Part shown: in pieces, positions 8,307 to 17,079 of the stretch
How positions within the stretch are numbered: the stretch's first letter is position 1
How the letters are laid out: each line of letters opens with the position of its first letter
NCBI RefSeq assembly: GCF_007625075.1
Contig: NZ_QMIE01000004.1
Span: 233,484-297,483 of the forward strand
DNA length: 64,000 nucleotides
Direction: 5' to 3'
DNA from: Oceanidesulfovibrio indonesiensis
Lineage (GTDB): Bacteria > Desulfobacterota > Desulfovibrionia > Desulfovibrionales > Desulfovibrionaceae
The notes under the pieces: generated by a model
What the model was told of the DNA's origin: nothing
The model's database searches: none
Seen by the model: only the letters and a program-made list of their open reading frames with translations
Made by a program: the position numbers and the translations under genes

Positions 8307-10019
8307 ATGACGACACCCCACACACTGAGGCGCCGCTGCACTTCTCGCCGCGCAACGACGCTGGCCATGCTCTGCGCCGTGCTCTGTCTGGCCGCCTGCC
8401 AGGTCAGGAGCAACAACACCATGCACGTCACGGACTGGGACCTCTCCCCTGAGGCCTCGGCCACGTATCATTATCTCCTGCTCCAGGACGCCAAACGATC
8501 ACAGAACGCCACGATGGGCCGCTACGCCATAGACGAGCTTCTGACCATCGATCCATCGCCCGAGGTCATCGCCGAAGCCGCGGACTTCCTCTGGAAATCC
8601 GGCAACTCCGTGGACACGCGCACCATCCTCCAGCTCGGCATCGAGGAATATCCCGACAACATCGACCTGCAACTCATGCTGGCCCAGGTCTTTCTGGCCG
8701 AACGCCAGTATGACGAGGCCCTGAAGACTCTGGAAGGCTATCTGGCTCAGAATCCCGAGGACATCGAAATTCGCCGCCAGCTGGCCGACCTGATGATGCG
8801 CAGCGGCCGCAACCTCGAAGCCCTCAACCTGCTGGCCACCATTCCTGAGAACAAAATGGACCCCGAGCTCGTCTACCTTGAAGCCCGCTCGCTGGGCGGT
8901 CTCAAACGCTATGGGGAAGCCATTGCCATGCTCGAAGACCTCATCGAGCAAGACCCCGAGTTCCTGGAAGCCTGGGCCGAACTCGCCTACATCCACGAAG
9001 AGATGGAAAACTACGAGGCTGCGGAACGCGCTTACGCCAAGCTCAGCACTCTCGGCGATCCCTCGCGCGATCTCCTCCTGCGCCTTGTGGAGATGAACCT
9101 CAAGCTCGGCCGCGTGGAACGCGCCGTCAAGTATGTCACGGAAGGACCTGAACAGCTCACCTTCTACCTGCCGGCAACCACCCATTTCGTGGAGGCCGGG
9201 CAATACGAGGCCGCACGCCGTCTGGTCCGCGACCTCCTCAGGCAGCATCCGGAAATGGAGGAGCTCTACTTCACCCTCGCGCTCATCGAATATGAAGGTT
9301 TCAAGGACACGGAAGCCACGGCCACGGCGTTGCGGAGTATTGAAGAAGATAACCGCTTCTATGAACGCGCGCAGCGTTTCCGCATCCACCTGCTCAACGA
9401 AAGCGGCGACAAGCAGGGGGCTCTGGAACTGGCCCGGGAGATGCGCGACGAGATGCCCGAGGCCGTGGACTTTCGGCTCATGGAGTCCCGCCTGCTGGAA
9501 TCCCTGGGCCGCCTGGAAGAAGGGATCGAGGTTGCTCGCCAGGCTGCTGAGAAGTGGCCCCGGAATACGGAGGTGCTCTTCAACCTCGGCAGCCTGCTGG
9601 ACACCGCCGGCGCCAAGGACGAAGCCATCGAAGCCATGGAACGCATCATTGAGCTCGATCCGGACCATGCCGACGCTCTGAACTACATCGGCTACACCCT
9701 GGCCGACCAGAACCGCGAGCTTGAGCGCGCTTTCGAACTCGTCGCCAAGGCGGTGAGTCTCAAGCCGGATAATGGCTACATCGTCGACTCCCTGGCCTGG
9801 GTCTACTACCGCATGGGCAACTACGAAAAAGCGTGGGAGCTCATTCAGGAAGCCATCGGGCTCACGAACGAGGACCCCATATTGTGGGAGCATTACGGCG
9901 ACATCGCCCGCGAGCTGGGCAAGCTGGACGAGGCCCGGAACGCCTACCAGACTTCGCTGGACAAACTGGAGAAGGAGTCGGACAAGAAACGGCTTCGCGA
10001 CAAGCTGGAAACACTCTGA
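8307..10019 (+). CDS. tetratricopeptide repeat lipoprotein
   Basis: This 570-residue protein starts with a basic n-region and a lipoprotein signal (LCLAAC, lipidated Cys about residue 30). Most of the remainder is made of helical TPR units: for example LEGYLAQNPEDIEIRRQLADL, LEDLIEQDPEFLEAWAELAY and the typical last unit VDSLAWVYYRMGNYEKAW. Such proteins act as scaffolds in the periplasm or on the outer membrane. The ATG at 8307 gives the signal peptide, and an upstream in-frame ATG inside rpoH was rejected. It lies 52 bp after rpoH and 19 bp before another lipoprotein gene, so the three may form an operon. Confidence 0.85.
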   Translation: MTTPHTLRRRCTSRRATTLAMLCAVLCLAACQVRSNNTMHVTDWDLSPEASATYHYLLLQDAKRSQNATMGRYAIDELLTIDPSPEVIAEAADFLWKSGNSVDTRTILQLGIEEYPDNIDLQLMLAQVFLAERQYDEALKTLEGYLAQNPEDIEIRRQLADLMMRSGRNLEALNLLATIPENKMDPELVYLEARSLGGLKRYGEAIAMLEDLIEQDPEFLEAWAELAYIHEEMENYEAAERAYAKLSTLGDPSRDLLLRLVEMNLKLGRVERAVKYVTEGPEQLTFYLPATTHFVEAGQYEAARRLVRDLLRQHPEMEELYFTLALIEYEGFKDTEATATALRSIEEDNRFYERAQRFRIHLLNESGDKQGALELAREMRDEMPEAVDFRLMESRLLESLGRLEEGIEVARQAAEKWPRNTEVLFNLGSLLDTAGAKDEAIEAMERIIELDPDHADALNYIGYTLADQNRELERAFELVAKAVSLKPDNGYIVDSLAWVYYRMGNYEKAWELIQEAIGLTNEDPILWEHYGDIARELGKLDEARNAYQTSLDKLEKESDKKRLRDKLETL

Positions 10020-10038
10020 AGCTTTGCCGGCTCTATTC

Positions 10039-10911
10039 ATGAAAATTTCTTCGACACATCTTCCAGCAAGCCTCTGCAGAACTCTCTGCACGGCGCTCGT
10101 ACTGCTGCTCGTGCTGCTGCTCGTGCTGGGGATATCCGCCTGCGCGCCCAAACGACCGGCCGAACTGGAACCGGGTGTGTCACCCGAAGTGCGGTTTTTC
10201 CGCCTCGCGCAGGAGCGCTGGGGCACTTTCCAGAACAGGATGCAGGCTGGCCGGGAAGGTCCGCTGCACTTCCAGGCTAAGGCTTCCCTGAATTACTCCT
10301 CGCCCTCTTCCAGCCACCGCGTGGTGCTCGATTTCTATGGCTCCACAGATCTGCCCCTGCGCCTGGACCTGACCGCCGGCATTGGCGCCACCATCGCACT
10401 GTGGCGCGAGGACGCCATAGACTTCACCGCCTACGTGCCCGATGAGAAAACAGCATTCCATTTCCCGGACAGCAAGCAGGGCATGGCCGCTTTCGGGCTG
10501 CCCCTGCCGTACGGCCTGCAGGATCTGGCGCAGTTGATCACCGGCCGCTGGTCCGCGCTGGTGCCGGAGGAGTACGAATCCGCCGTGGCAGTGAACGAAA
10601 ACCGGCCCGAAGGGCCGATCCGCTACACCCTCCGGGGGCCCGACGGAACCTTTCAACTGACTCTGGACGAAGAGGCCCTTCCCGCGGCATACACAAGCCC
10701 TGGGGCCGGATCGTGGGAGCTCACGTTCTCGAACGTCGAGAAAGGACCGGCCGGCATGACGCCCGGCCGCATCCGCATGGTCCGCTCGCCGCAGGAAAAG
10801 GCGCTGCTCACACTCAAGGAGCTTACCCTGCGCGACGAACCGTGGCCCGATGACGCCCTGGCTCTTGAGCTGCCTCCGGGCACGAAGGAACGGATCTACG
10901 CCGCACCCTGA
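10039..10911 (+). CDS. LolB-like / DUF4292-like outer-membrane lipoprotein
   Basis: This is a 290-residue lipoprotein. The signal peptide has a long leucine core (LVLLLVLLLVLGISAC), with lipidation predicted at that Cys. The body reads as successive beta strands (LHFQAKASLNYSSP, HRVVLDFYGS, GATIALWRED, DFTAYVPDEKTAFHF), as expected for the half-barrel fold of LolA/LolB and DUF4292 proteins that handle lipoproteins. The gene follows the TPR lipoprotein by 19 bp, which suggests a shared envelope role. The family assignment is by pattern, not by a decisive motif. Confidence 0.62.
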   Translation: MKISSTHLPASLCRTLCTALVLLLVLLLVLGISACAPKRPAELEPGVSPEVRFFRLAQERWGTFQNRMQAGREGPLHFQAKASLNYSSPSSSHRVVLDFYGSTDLPLRLDLTAGIGATIALWREDAIDFTAYVPDEKTAFHFPDSKQGMAAFGLPLPYGLQDLAQLITGRWSALVPEEYESAVAVNENRPEGPIRYTLRGPDGTFQLTLDEEALPAAYTSPGAGSWELTFSNVEKGPAGMTPGRIRMVRSPQEKALLTLKELTLRDEPWPDDALALELPPGTKERIYAAP

Positions 10912-10995
10912 TCCCTGGCCCGGCATGTCGATGGACTGATCCGCCGGCGGTTGCGCCGGCCGAATGCATCAACAGAATCTGACCAAGGAGCGGCA

Positions 10996-11460
10996 ATGGA
11001 CTTCGTCTGTCTGGCCAATATCGTTTATCTGGGATCGGACCACGCCGGCTACTCGCTCAAACGCGAGATCATAGACCACATCACCTCGCTCAAGGCCGCC
11101 GCTGAGGACCTGGGCACGCACACCACGGACAGCTGCGACTACCCCGACTTCGCCGCCGCCGTGTGCAAGGCCGTGGCCGCCAAGGACGACACTCTCGGCA
11201 TCCTCGTCTGCGGCACCGGCCAGGGCATGGCCATGACCGCCAACCGCATGCCCGGCATCCGCGCCGCCGTGTGCACCAACGAGTTCGCCGCGCGCATGGC
11301 CCGCGCCCACAATGACGCGAATGTCCTGTGCCTGGGCGAACGCATCCTCGGCGCCGGCCTGGCCAACTCCATTGTAGAGGCATTCCTGTCCACCGCGTTC
11401 GAGGGCGGTCGCCACCAGCGCCGCATCGAGCGCATCGACGCGTTGACCAGCGGTTCCTAG
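10996..11460 (+). CDS. rpiB: ribose 5-phosphate isomerase B
   Basis: RpiB interconverts ribose 5-phosphate and ribulose 5-phosphate in the pentose phosphate pathway. The 154-residue protein shows the phosphate-binding GSDHAG motif (residues 13-18), the catalytic Cys72 in ILVCGTGQGM, and RMPGIRAAVCTNEFAARMARAHNDANVLCLGER, cut here into the family blocks RMPGIRA and ARAHNDANVL. The ATG at 10996 has AAGGAG 5 bp upstream. It is followed after 12 bp by glpX, so sugar phosphate metabolism genes are linked here. Confidence 0.92.
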   Translation: MDFVCLANIVYLGSDHAGYSLKREIIDHITSLKAAAEDLGTHTTDSCDYPDFAAAVCKAVAAKDDTLGILVCGTGQGMAMTANRMPGIRAAVCTNEFAARMARAHNDANVLCLGERILGAGLANSIVEAFLSTAFEGGRHQRRIERIDALTSGS

Positions 11461-11472
11461 GGAGGCGACGCC

Positions 11473-12462
11473 ATGAACTCGGAGGCTCCGGACCGCAACC
11501 TCGCCCTCGACCTCGTTCGCGTCACCGAAGCGGCCGCACTGGCCTCGGCCCGTTGGCTTGGCCGCGGCGACAAGAACTCCGGCGACCAGGCCGCCGTGGA
11601 CGCCATGCGCGTCTCATTCGAAACCCTCAACATCAACGGCTCCATCGTCATTGGCGAGGGCGAGAAGGACGAAGCGCCCATGCTCTACAACGGCGAGGCC
11701 GTGGGCACCGGCGCAGGGCCCCTGGTGGACGTGGCCGTGGACCCGGTGGAAGGCACGCGGCTGCTCGCCTACGGCCGGCCCAACGCCATCTGCGTAGTGG
11801 GCATTGCCCCGCGCGGCGCCATGTACGTGCCGCCGCAGAGCTATTACATGCAGAAACTCGTGCTCCCTGCCGAAGCAGCCGAAGCCGCGGACCTGGACGC
11901 TCCCGTTGACATCACCCTGAAAAAGGCCGCCACGCTCCTGGGCAAGGACGTGGACGATCTCGTGGTCTTCGTTCTGGACAAACCCCGCCACGCCGAACTC
12001 ATCAAGGAAATCCGCACCGCCGGCGCGCGCATCCAGCTGCACACGGACGGCGACGTCATGGGCTCGCTCATGGCCGTGGACCCCCGCTCCGAGGTGGACG
12101 TCATGATGGGCACGGGCGGCACGCCCGAAGGCGTGCTCTCGGCCTGCGCCATCCGCGGCATGGGCGGCCGCATGGTCTGCCGGCTCGATCCACAGTCCGA
12201 CGCCGAAAAACAGACCCTGCTCGACGCCGGCGTGGACCTCGGCGAAGTGCTCACCGAAAAAACCCTGGTCCGCGACGAAAACGTCTTCTTCGCCTGCACC
12301 GGCATCTCCAGCGGCACCTTCATCCAGGGCGTGCGCTACCACGGCCGCGGCGCCACCACGCAATCCCTGGTCATCCGCGGCAAGACGGGCACGGTCCGCT
12401 ACATCGAATCCCAGCACAACTGGGACAAGCTCATGCGCATAAGCGCGGTGAAATACGACTGA
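11473..12462 (+). CDS. glpX: class II fructose-1,6-bisphosphatase GlpX
   Basis: This enzyme hydrolyses fructose 1,6-bisphosphate to fructose 6-phosphate in gluconeogenesis and needs Mn or Mg. At 329 residues it has the normal family length. The metal site motifs are GEGEKD (residues 61-66) and DPVEGT (90-95), followed by the substrate loop GTGGTPEGVLSA. It has AGGGAGGCG just upstream. It is coupled to rpiB upstream and lies only 4 bp before the KAP NTPase gene downstream. Confidence 0.94.
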   Translation: MNSEAPDRNLALDLVRVTEAAALASARWLGRGDKNSGDQAAVDAMRVSFETLNINGSIVIGEGEKDEAPMLYNGEAVGTGAGPLVDVAVDPVEGTRLLAYGRPNAICVVGIAPRGAMYVPPQSYYMQKLVLPAEAAEAADLDAPVDITLKKAATLLGKDVDDLVVFVLDKPRHAELIKEIRTAGARIQLHTDGDVMGSLMAVDPRSEVDVMMGTGGTPEGVLSACAIRGMGGRMVCRLDPQSDAEKQTLLDAGVDLGEVLTEKTLVRDENVFFACTGISSGTFIQGVRYHGRGATTQSLVIRGKTGTVRYIESQHNWDKLMRISAVKYD

Positions 12463-12466
12463 CGCC

Positions 12467-14266
12467 ATGCACGAAGCAGTCATCGACGCTTTCCGGTCCT
12501 ACCTGGACACGCCGGCCACGGAACACGCCCTGCTCCTGACCGGCCGCTGGGGCAGCGGCAAGACGTTCCTCTGGCGCCACCACCTGGAGCCGGTCGCCAA
12601 AAAGTCCGGACGCCCCACGGCCTACGTCTCCCTGTACTCCTGCAACAGTCTGGAGGACATCACGGTCCAGCTTTACCTGGGACTTGTGGAGGCCCCGGCC
12701 GAGGACTCGGTGCCCGGCTTCCTGCGCGCCGTGTCCGGCACTGCCTCCTTCGCTTTCACCTTCTTCCGGGAGGAGCACGGCCCCGTGCTGCCAGAAGAAT
12801 CCAAAAAGAAGGCACGCGAAACAACTGTGAAGGACCTGGTGATCTGCTTCGACGACCTGGAACGCTCCGCCATTCCTGTGGAAAAGCTCCTGGGCTACGT
12901 CAACGAACTCACCGAGCGGCACCGCTGCAAGGCCATAATCCTATGCAACGAAGAGGAGATGCGCGAGCGCGACAGCTACGAAAAGTTCAAGGAAAAAACC
13001 GTGGGCCGGGCCATAGCCGTGCAGGTGGACTACCCGGAGGTGGTGGCCAGCATCATCGGCCAGTTCGCATCCTCCGAGGCCTACCACAAGTTCCTGCAGG
13101 ACAACGCCGAAATCGTGGTCCGGACCTTCGAGCGCTCCGGCACGCGGAACATCCGCCTGGCCCGGCTCGGCCTCTCCTGGATGCACATCGTGTACACGGA
13201 GCTCAAGGCCCTGGGCGCGTTCCACACCATCATATACGGCACCCGGCTGCTCAGGATCGTCATGGCCTGCTGCTTCGAGCAGATGTCACACCTCGTGGCG
13301 CGCGACGACGTGCTCGCCGACATCTTCGCCGACCGCGGCCACATCGCCTCACTGGAACAGGACGCCTCCACAGGCGGCAGCGCCTACATCGCCGATTTCC
13401 TGCGGCGCTACTACCCGGGCGACACCTCGGACTTCTTCACCCCGCGCTTCCTCCTCGAATTCATGCGCGACGGCACGCTGAACCGCGAGCGCATGCGCGA
13501 GGAACTGCCCCTGCCCAAGGTGACCGACCCCATCCAGGAGTCCGTGAACCTCTTCCTCTCGCAGGATTACCTCGGCCTCTCGGACGAGGAGTTCGACAGG
13601 CACATGGGCAACGTGCGCCTCGCCGTGGAGCGCGGCCGCATCGGCTCGCTGAGGGAATACGCACGGCTGTTCGTGGTGTTCTACTACTGCCGGGAAGACT
13701 TCAAACTCTTCGACAACCTCGTGGCCGCCTTCCAGGACTCCATGAAACGCGCCGTGGAATCCGGCGCCCTGCGCTACGAAGCGGCGCGGGTCACCCTGCC
13801 CATCATCGTGGAGGGCCGCCTGCCCGCCGACCTGGAACGGTTCAAGGAAAGCCTGGACGAAGTGGAAAAGGCACTGGCCAAACGCCACCACGACGAGATA
13901 GCCGCGGCATTCTACGACGCGCTCCGGGACGACCCCGAGTCCATCGGCGCGTTCATCGAGCTGCGCGCTGCCGAGGACAGACGCCTGGCCGCCGAGTTCT
14001 TCGCCCACCTGGACGCGTCCCGCGTGGCCCGGGTGCTGCGCGACCTCTCCAACCAGCAGATCTTCGCGGTGAAGGGGTTCCTGCGCAAACGCTACGCCGC
14101 CGCGGAATCCACCGTCAAAAAACGCCACGCGGCCGAGTCGGCCTTCTTCGGCTCGCTGCTGGAACAACTCTCCCAACTCGTGGGCAGCACCCCACCCTCC
14201 CTGCGCCGGCATCTGTTGCGGCAACTGATGGTGGAAGTGAAGCAGGTAAAGGCGAAGATGGGGTAG
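12467..14266 (+). CDS. KAP-type P-loop NTPase
   Basis: This 599-residue protein has a Walker A motif GRWGSGKT (residues 26-33) and a Walker B segment DLVICFDDLER (123-133), with a following region typical of KAP-like STAND ATPases. The remaining two thirds is mostly alpha-helical, with no clear transmembrane helices. KAP NTPases are found in defence and signalling contexts and in membrane-associated complexes, but the role of this one is unknown. Its codon use is GC-rich like the host. It starts 4 bp after glpX, which looks like an operon, yet it converges on the AT-rich module at 14331-15778, so a defence role is possible but unproven. Confidence 0.75.
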   Translation: MHEAVIDAFRSYLDTPATEHALLLTGRWGSGKTFLWRHHLEPVAKKSGRPTAYVSLYSCNSLEDITVQLYLGLVEAPAEDSVPGFLRAVSGTASFAFTFFREEHGPVLPEESKKKARETTVKDLVICFDDLERSAIPVEKLLGYVNELTERHRCKAIILCNEEEMRERDSYEKFKEKTVGRAIAVQVDYPEVVASIIGQFASSEAYHKFLQDNAEIVVRTFERSGTRNIRLARLGLSWMHIVYTELKALGAFHTIIYGTRLLRIVMACCFEQMSHLVARDDVLADIFADRGHIASLEQDASTGGSAYIADFLRRYYPGDTSDFFTPRFLLEFMRDGTLNRERMREELPLPKVTDPIQESVNLFLSQDYLGLSDEEFDRHMGNVRLAVERGRIGSLREYARLFVVFYYCREDFKLFDNLVAAFQDSMKRAVESGALRYEAARVTLPIIVEGRLPADLERFKESLDEVEKALAKRHHDEIAAAFYDALRDDPESIGAFIELRAAEDRRLAAEFFAHLDASRVARVLRDLSNQQIFAVKGFLRKRYAAAESTVKKRHAAESAFFGSLLEQLSQLVGSTPPSLRRHLLRQLMVEVKQVKAKMG

Positions 14267-14330
14267 AAAGGAAGGAAGAGAATTCATCAAATGTCTATAC
14301 CTTAGTGGAAAGCACTACATCCCCAGCTAT

Positions 14331-15308
14331 TTATCTTTTTTTGATTTTATCAAGTGACACAGAGGACTGAACCTTACCGGAAAGTTGATCTATTATCCTT
14401 CGCTCCGTCACAAAGGCGACGCATTCTTTCGCAAAGCAATCCGTTATACTATCTAAAAGCACCATGGGGACTTTCCCTGCTATAGTTTCTCCATCTCCTG
14501 TAAGCAGCTCAAATTTACGTTTAATTAAACTTGCGCCAAGCAGCTTCCCCCTAATTTCTCTTTTTATTACTTCCTCTATTTTAATTAAATCTGTCCTTAG
14601 TACAACATCACTCAATGTATCAGCCTTAGCTATCCAATTTTCAGAACCACCACTAGGCCTTTGCCACTTCACAGAGATATTAGCATTATAATCTGCTAGG
14701 CAAGAAACAACTTCATGCAAACCATCGATTGACCGCTTCCCCATAACGGCAGCACTACTCATAAACTCATCATAATTAGATGTTAAGTTGTTTAAGGCAT
14801 CAAAAAGAGTACTGAAAGATTCAATAACTGGATTCTGGGGCAATAAATTTGTATCGGTTTCAACAAACAAGTCCATTCCAAATGATGACTCATAAACTCT
14901 TGAAAGATGTAGCGTAGAATTTAATTCTATATCCTTAGAAAAACGCCCTGAATTTTTTGGGCCTACAGTAACAGATTGATATATGGACGTGAATAGAGAC
15001 TGAAGTCCGTTCATAAATCGTGATAATGCCCTGATGTTCGCAGACTTAAAATCGAACCCAGAACCTTTTATCTCTACTGACACTGGTTCATAAATCCTAT
15101 GCATCATGAGTTGTACAATTTCATTTTGCACTTCGCGCCTTAGGTCTTTAATCCCCAATGAACTTAAACCGTATGCAACACTATCAGGCTCATCTTGTAG
15201 AAGCTCATCATGAATGGATAACATCTCATCACAATACTCAAGCTTCTTTTCAAGAACAGCTAGCCGATTACTAGCCTCTACTGGATCAATACCACGCCAA
15301 GCATTCAT
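14331..15308 (-). CDS. 325-aa protein of unknown function, partner of DUF6932-like gene
   Basis: I do not recognise this protein. Residues 1-170 look largely helical. The C-terminal third has a strand-rich segment (GKLLGASLIKRKFELLTGDG, then AGKVPMVLL) that could be a small OB-like or beta-barrel domain, followed by a helical tail and a very basic end (DKIKKR). There is no signal peptide or membrane helix. The start overlaps the stop of the upstream NTase-like gene (TAATG), so the two are translated together. Base composition is strongly AT-rich against a GC-rich surround, with codons such as TTA and AAT common, a sign of transfer. Confidence 0.7.
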   Translation of the reverse strand: MNAWRGIDPVEASNRLAVLEKKLEYCDEMLSIHDELLQDEPDSVAYGLSSLGIKDLRREVQNEIVQLMMHRIYEPVSVEIKGSGFDFKSANIRALSRFMNGLQSLFTSIYQSVTVGPKNSGRFSKDIELNSTLHLSRVYESSFGMDLFVETDTNLLPQNPVIESFSTLFDALNNLTSNYDEFMSSAAVMGKRSIDGLHEVVSCLADYNANISVKWQRPSGGSENWIAKADTLSDVVLRTDLIKIEEVIKREIRGKLLGASLIKRKFELLTGDGETIAGKVPMVLLDSITDCFAKECVAFVTERRIIDQLSGKVQSSVSLDKIKKR

Positions 15309-15778
15309 TATAAGATCCTTCTAACTAGACCTTTAGCATTACCTGACCTATCTAAACTAAAAAAATCTTGCATTTTATTACGAGCTTTCACCAACAGTTC
15401 ATAATGATGATGATCTTCAGGAACTGTTACGAATAAGAATGAATGACAATGACAAATATTCTTAGTCTTTTCTCGCATGAAATAAAACTTCAAAACATCT
15501 AACACATTACTTGGCAAACCGTCTATGTCGTCCTTGTTAGCAATAGTGATGATATCTAAATCATTAGGATCGACTTTATTAGTAACATAGCTTCCATCCA
15601 ACAGCTGTTCACAAGGTACTCCCACATCTTTGAGAACTTGGCAAAACTCTTCATACCCTACCCAGATTGTTTTCCTTGTCGTAGTCGAGTTGGCAAATGC
15701 TACTACCAAGTTTTTATGGCATTCAGCATGAGTCCAATCGTGCAGTCCTGGTGGTAAGTTTCCATTGGCGTCAAACAT
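15308..15778 (-). CDS. DUF6932-like nucleotidyltransferase-fold protein
   Basis: This 156-residue protein opens with GNLPPGLHDWT, typical of the DUF6932 family. The segment LLDGSYVTNKVDPNDLDII (about residues 59-77) has the nucleotidyltransferase pattern: a Gly-Ser (62-63) followed by a DxD pair (D73, D75). A third acidic residue is less clear. Small NTase proteins of this kind often act as toxin or antitoxin parts or as modifiers of a partner. It is AT-rich, is the first gene of a two-gene unit, and is coupled to the 325-aa partner by a 1-bp overlap. The biochemical activity is inferred only from the motif. Confidence 0.7.
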   Translation of the reverse strand: MFDANGNLPPGLHDWTHAECHKNLVVAFANSTTTRKTIWVGYEEFCQVLKDVGVPCEQLLDGSYVTNKVDPNDLDIITIANKDDIDGLPSNVLDVLKFYFMREKTKNICHCHSFLFVTVPEDHHHYELLVKARNKMQDFFSLDRSGNAKGLVRRIL

Positions 15779-15808
15779 CGAAAACCCATGTCCTGGCTAT
15801 AGCGTTTA

Positions 15809-15818
15809 GTATATATAC
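15809..15818. promoter_or_regulatory. AT-rich palindrome upstream of the NTase-like module
   Basis: The sequence GTATATATAC is a perfect 10-bp palindrome 31 bp upstream of the module's first start codon. It overlaps a TATACT that could serve as a -10 box on the minus strand. It may be an operator for autoregulation, as seen in toxin-antitoxin type loci, but no -35 box is clear. Confidence 0.3.
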
Positions 15819-16197
15819 ACCAAGTACATAGAAAGATGTCATCGTACAAGCGTTTTGTGAAAGCTAGTTTTTTCTCTATTCCGAGGCAAGTAATCATGGC
15901 CTCTTTCAATTTTACTCAAATGCCCTACCCCCCAATTCCCCGCGCCAACTCCCTCGCCTTACTCTCCACCTCCGCCTACACGCGTGAGGGGTGGCTCTGG
16001 CACTGCACGTGCATTTCCCCGCCCTTGTTCGTCATGAGGAAGCCGTTGTAGCGGTCCATCAGCAGCGTATCCACGCCATTTCAGACCATCCCCCCATTCC
16101 CGGGGTTCCAAGGGGCCAATGGTCCCTTGGCCGCCGGAGGCATTCCTGATCGCCGGAGGCCGTTCCAAGCGCCAAAAGCCGAAAGATTGCCAGCTTC
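15819..16197. other. intergenic region at the AT-rich/GC-rich boundary
   Basis: The AT-rich composition of the NTase module ends near 15930 and changes to GC-rich host-like DNA. I see no supported gene. On the minus strand a short open stretch (about 16060 to 15976) would encode a roughly 30-residue peptide (MDRYNGFLMTNKGG...), which may be the remnant of a gene but has no recognisable family. A GGAGG-rich stretch at 16124-16165 has partial inverted symmetry (ccgccggaggc / gccggaggccg). Confidence 0.4.
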
Positions 16198-16800
16198 CTA
16201 CAGACTCTCCACGAACATCCGTATCCCGTCTTCGAGCATCTGGACCGACAACAGAATCAGGATCAGCCCCATGAGCCGTTCGGCGGCGCGCATGCCGCGG
16301 TTGCCGAGCACGCGCGAGAGCTGCGGCATGAGCAGCATGATGGTCGCCGTGGCCAGCCACGCCAGGGACAGACCGCCCATCACCGTCCACATGGACTCGT
16401 CCCGGTGCGCGTAGAGCATCACCGCCGCCAGCAGCGACGGCCCGGCGATGAACGGCACGGCGATGGGCACGATGAACGGATCGCTCGCCGCCGGGTCCAC
16501 GGCCTCCTGCTCTGCCGGGGGGAACACCATCCTCATGGAGATGATGAAGAGGATGACGCCGCCGGCAACCCGCAGCGTGGAGGCTTCGATATTGAGGAAC
16601 CCCAGAAGCTTGTCTCCAAGGAAGGCGAAGAAGACCGTAATCACGAGCGCGAAGAGGAGTTCGCGCAGGATGATCTTCTGCTGCGTCCTGGGCGGAAAGC
16701 GCTTGACGAGGGCGAGCGCCATGGGCCCGTTGCCGATGGGGTCCATGATGAGGAAGAGGGGCGCCGCGATCTCGAACAGCGCGATGAGGCCTTCGGGCAT
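16198..16800 (-). CDS. marC: MarC family integral membrane protein
   Basis: MarC-type proteins are six-helix inner-membrane proteins of uncertain function (the family was once linked to multiple antibiotic resistance without proof). This 200-residue protein has the usual size and pattern: an N-terminal helix ending in the signature LIMDPIGNGPMALAL, later LRVAGGVILFIISMRM, the central PFIVPIAVPFIAGPS motif and two C-terminal helices (MLLMPQLSRVLG, RLMGLILILLSVQ). The ATG at 16800 gives the standard N-terminus MPEGLIALFEIA, so the longer upstream reading frame was rejected. It is monocistronic as far as can be seen. Confidence 0.88.
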   Translation of the reverse strand: MPEGLIALFEIAAPLFLIMDPIGNGPMALALVKRFPPRTQQKIILRELLFALVITVFFAFLGDKLLGFLNIEASTLRVAGGVILFIISMRMVFPPAEQEAVDPAASDPFIVPIAVPFIAGPSLLAAVMLYAHRDESMWTVMGGLSLAWLATATIMLLMPQLSRVLGNRGMRAAERLMGLILILLSVQMLEDGIRMFVESL

Positions 16801-17079
16801 TGGTGGTCCTGGTCGTCTGGCTGTGGAGCATCTCTGGCTGGCTGCCGGATGCGGTCCGCCGTCGGTTGCCGGTTTGCGACGCGGGAGCGAACAGGGGAAC
16901 GCCGCATCCTCCCCCGACGCCACGCGTCCAGAAAAATGGACAGAAGCGATTTCGGACAGCCCGGGTAGCGCGGCCGGGACGTGTCCCGGCAATGCCGGGC
17001 ATCAGCATGGCCGCCTGCCGCGGCTGAGCTGCGAGCAGCGCTCCCGACAGACTGCGGAAGCCTCTTGATGCACCCTGTG

